Assembly: GCA_003558625.1 (NCBI GenBank)
Contig: PWPP01000057.1
Span: 1-21,471 of the forward strand
Reading direction: 5' to 3'
Source: Syntrophomonas sp.
GTDB lineage: Bacteria; Bacillota; Syntrophomonadia; Syntrophomonadales; Syntrophomonadaceae
Length of the DNA: 21,471 bases
Position numbers and translations under genes: made by a program. A model generated the notes under the pieces. The model worked only from the letters and a program-made list of their open reading frames with translations, had not been told where the DNA came from and made no database searches. Of the stretch, positions 21,410 through 21,471 are shown in pieces (positions within the stretch are counted from its first letter, which is position 1; each line of letters begins with the position of its first letter).

Positions 21410-21471
21410 TTTTACCGATAGCGGTCAGTCGTCCCGGTTCGAACCGGGACGACTGACCGCTATCGGTAAAA
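21410..21471. repeat. Perfect 62-bp palindrome at the right edge
   Basis: The 31 bases at 21410-21440 (beginning TTTTACCGATAGCGG) are followed without a loop by their exact reverse complement at 21441-21471, where the window ends. The centre is GTCCCGGTTC|GAACCGGGAC, resembling the core of the dispersed GAACCGTCCC repeat. A zero-loop perfect palindrome ending exactly at the sequence end may be an assembly fold-back. Confidence 0.98.

Overview
The window reads as a contig from a low-GC-type Gram-positive bacterium, most likely an anaerobic Clostridia/Peptococcaceae-like Firmicute. Support: strong AGGAGG-type ribosome binding sites throughout, GTG/TTG starts, a Fur-controlled ferrous-iron (Feo) operon with its small Cys-rich membrane protein, VanZ-like, YwbE and HelD genes, and an oxalate/formate-type transporter. 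No rRNA, tRNA, CRISPR array or transposase was seen. The species cannot be named from the sequence alone. Both ends lie in repeats (39-bp tandem repeats at the left, a perfect 62-bp palindrome at the right), which suggests that assembly stopped at repeats.

Layout. 1-119: tandem repeats. 226-1116 (-): GGDEF diguanylate cyclase with a Cys-rich sensor domain. 1528-1992 (+): VanZ-like membrane protein. 1993-4157 is a gene-poor, partly decayed stretch holding a GNAT remnant (2323), one intact conserved Cys-motif protein (2571-3194), an AT-rich empty area and the C-terminal remnant of an MFS transporter (3825-4106). 4158-5399 (-): intact OFA-family MFS transporter. 5690-8282 (+): Feo operon, with promoter and Fur box followed by Cys-rich small protein, feoA and feoB. 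8760-10473 (+): NodI/NodJ-like ABC-2 exporter. 10513-11418 (+): stand-alone LigD-type polymerase/primase domain. 11748-13649 (+): large uncharacterised GHKL (MORC/Hsp90-like) ATPase. 13874-15046 (+): TraB-family membrane protein. 15195-16406 (-): AI-2E-family membrane protein. 16922-18406 (+): lipoprotein with an InlB-like repeat. 18499-21365 (-): a probable ywbE - helD - acyl-carrier-like operon.

A family of short dispersed inverted repeats built on GAACCGTCCC / GGGACGGTTC runs through the window. Copies form hairpins between genes and in several cases supply the last codons and stop of unrelated genes (VanZ, LigD-Pol, lipoprotein). The terminal palindrome shares this core.

Most genes are housekeeping or accessory singletons. 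The clear functional units are the Feo operon, the ABC-2 pair and the YwbE/HelD/ACP-like operon. The least explained items are the GHKL ATPase, the carrier protein that has lost its phosphopantetheine serine, the conserved Cys-motif protein, and the repeat family.
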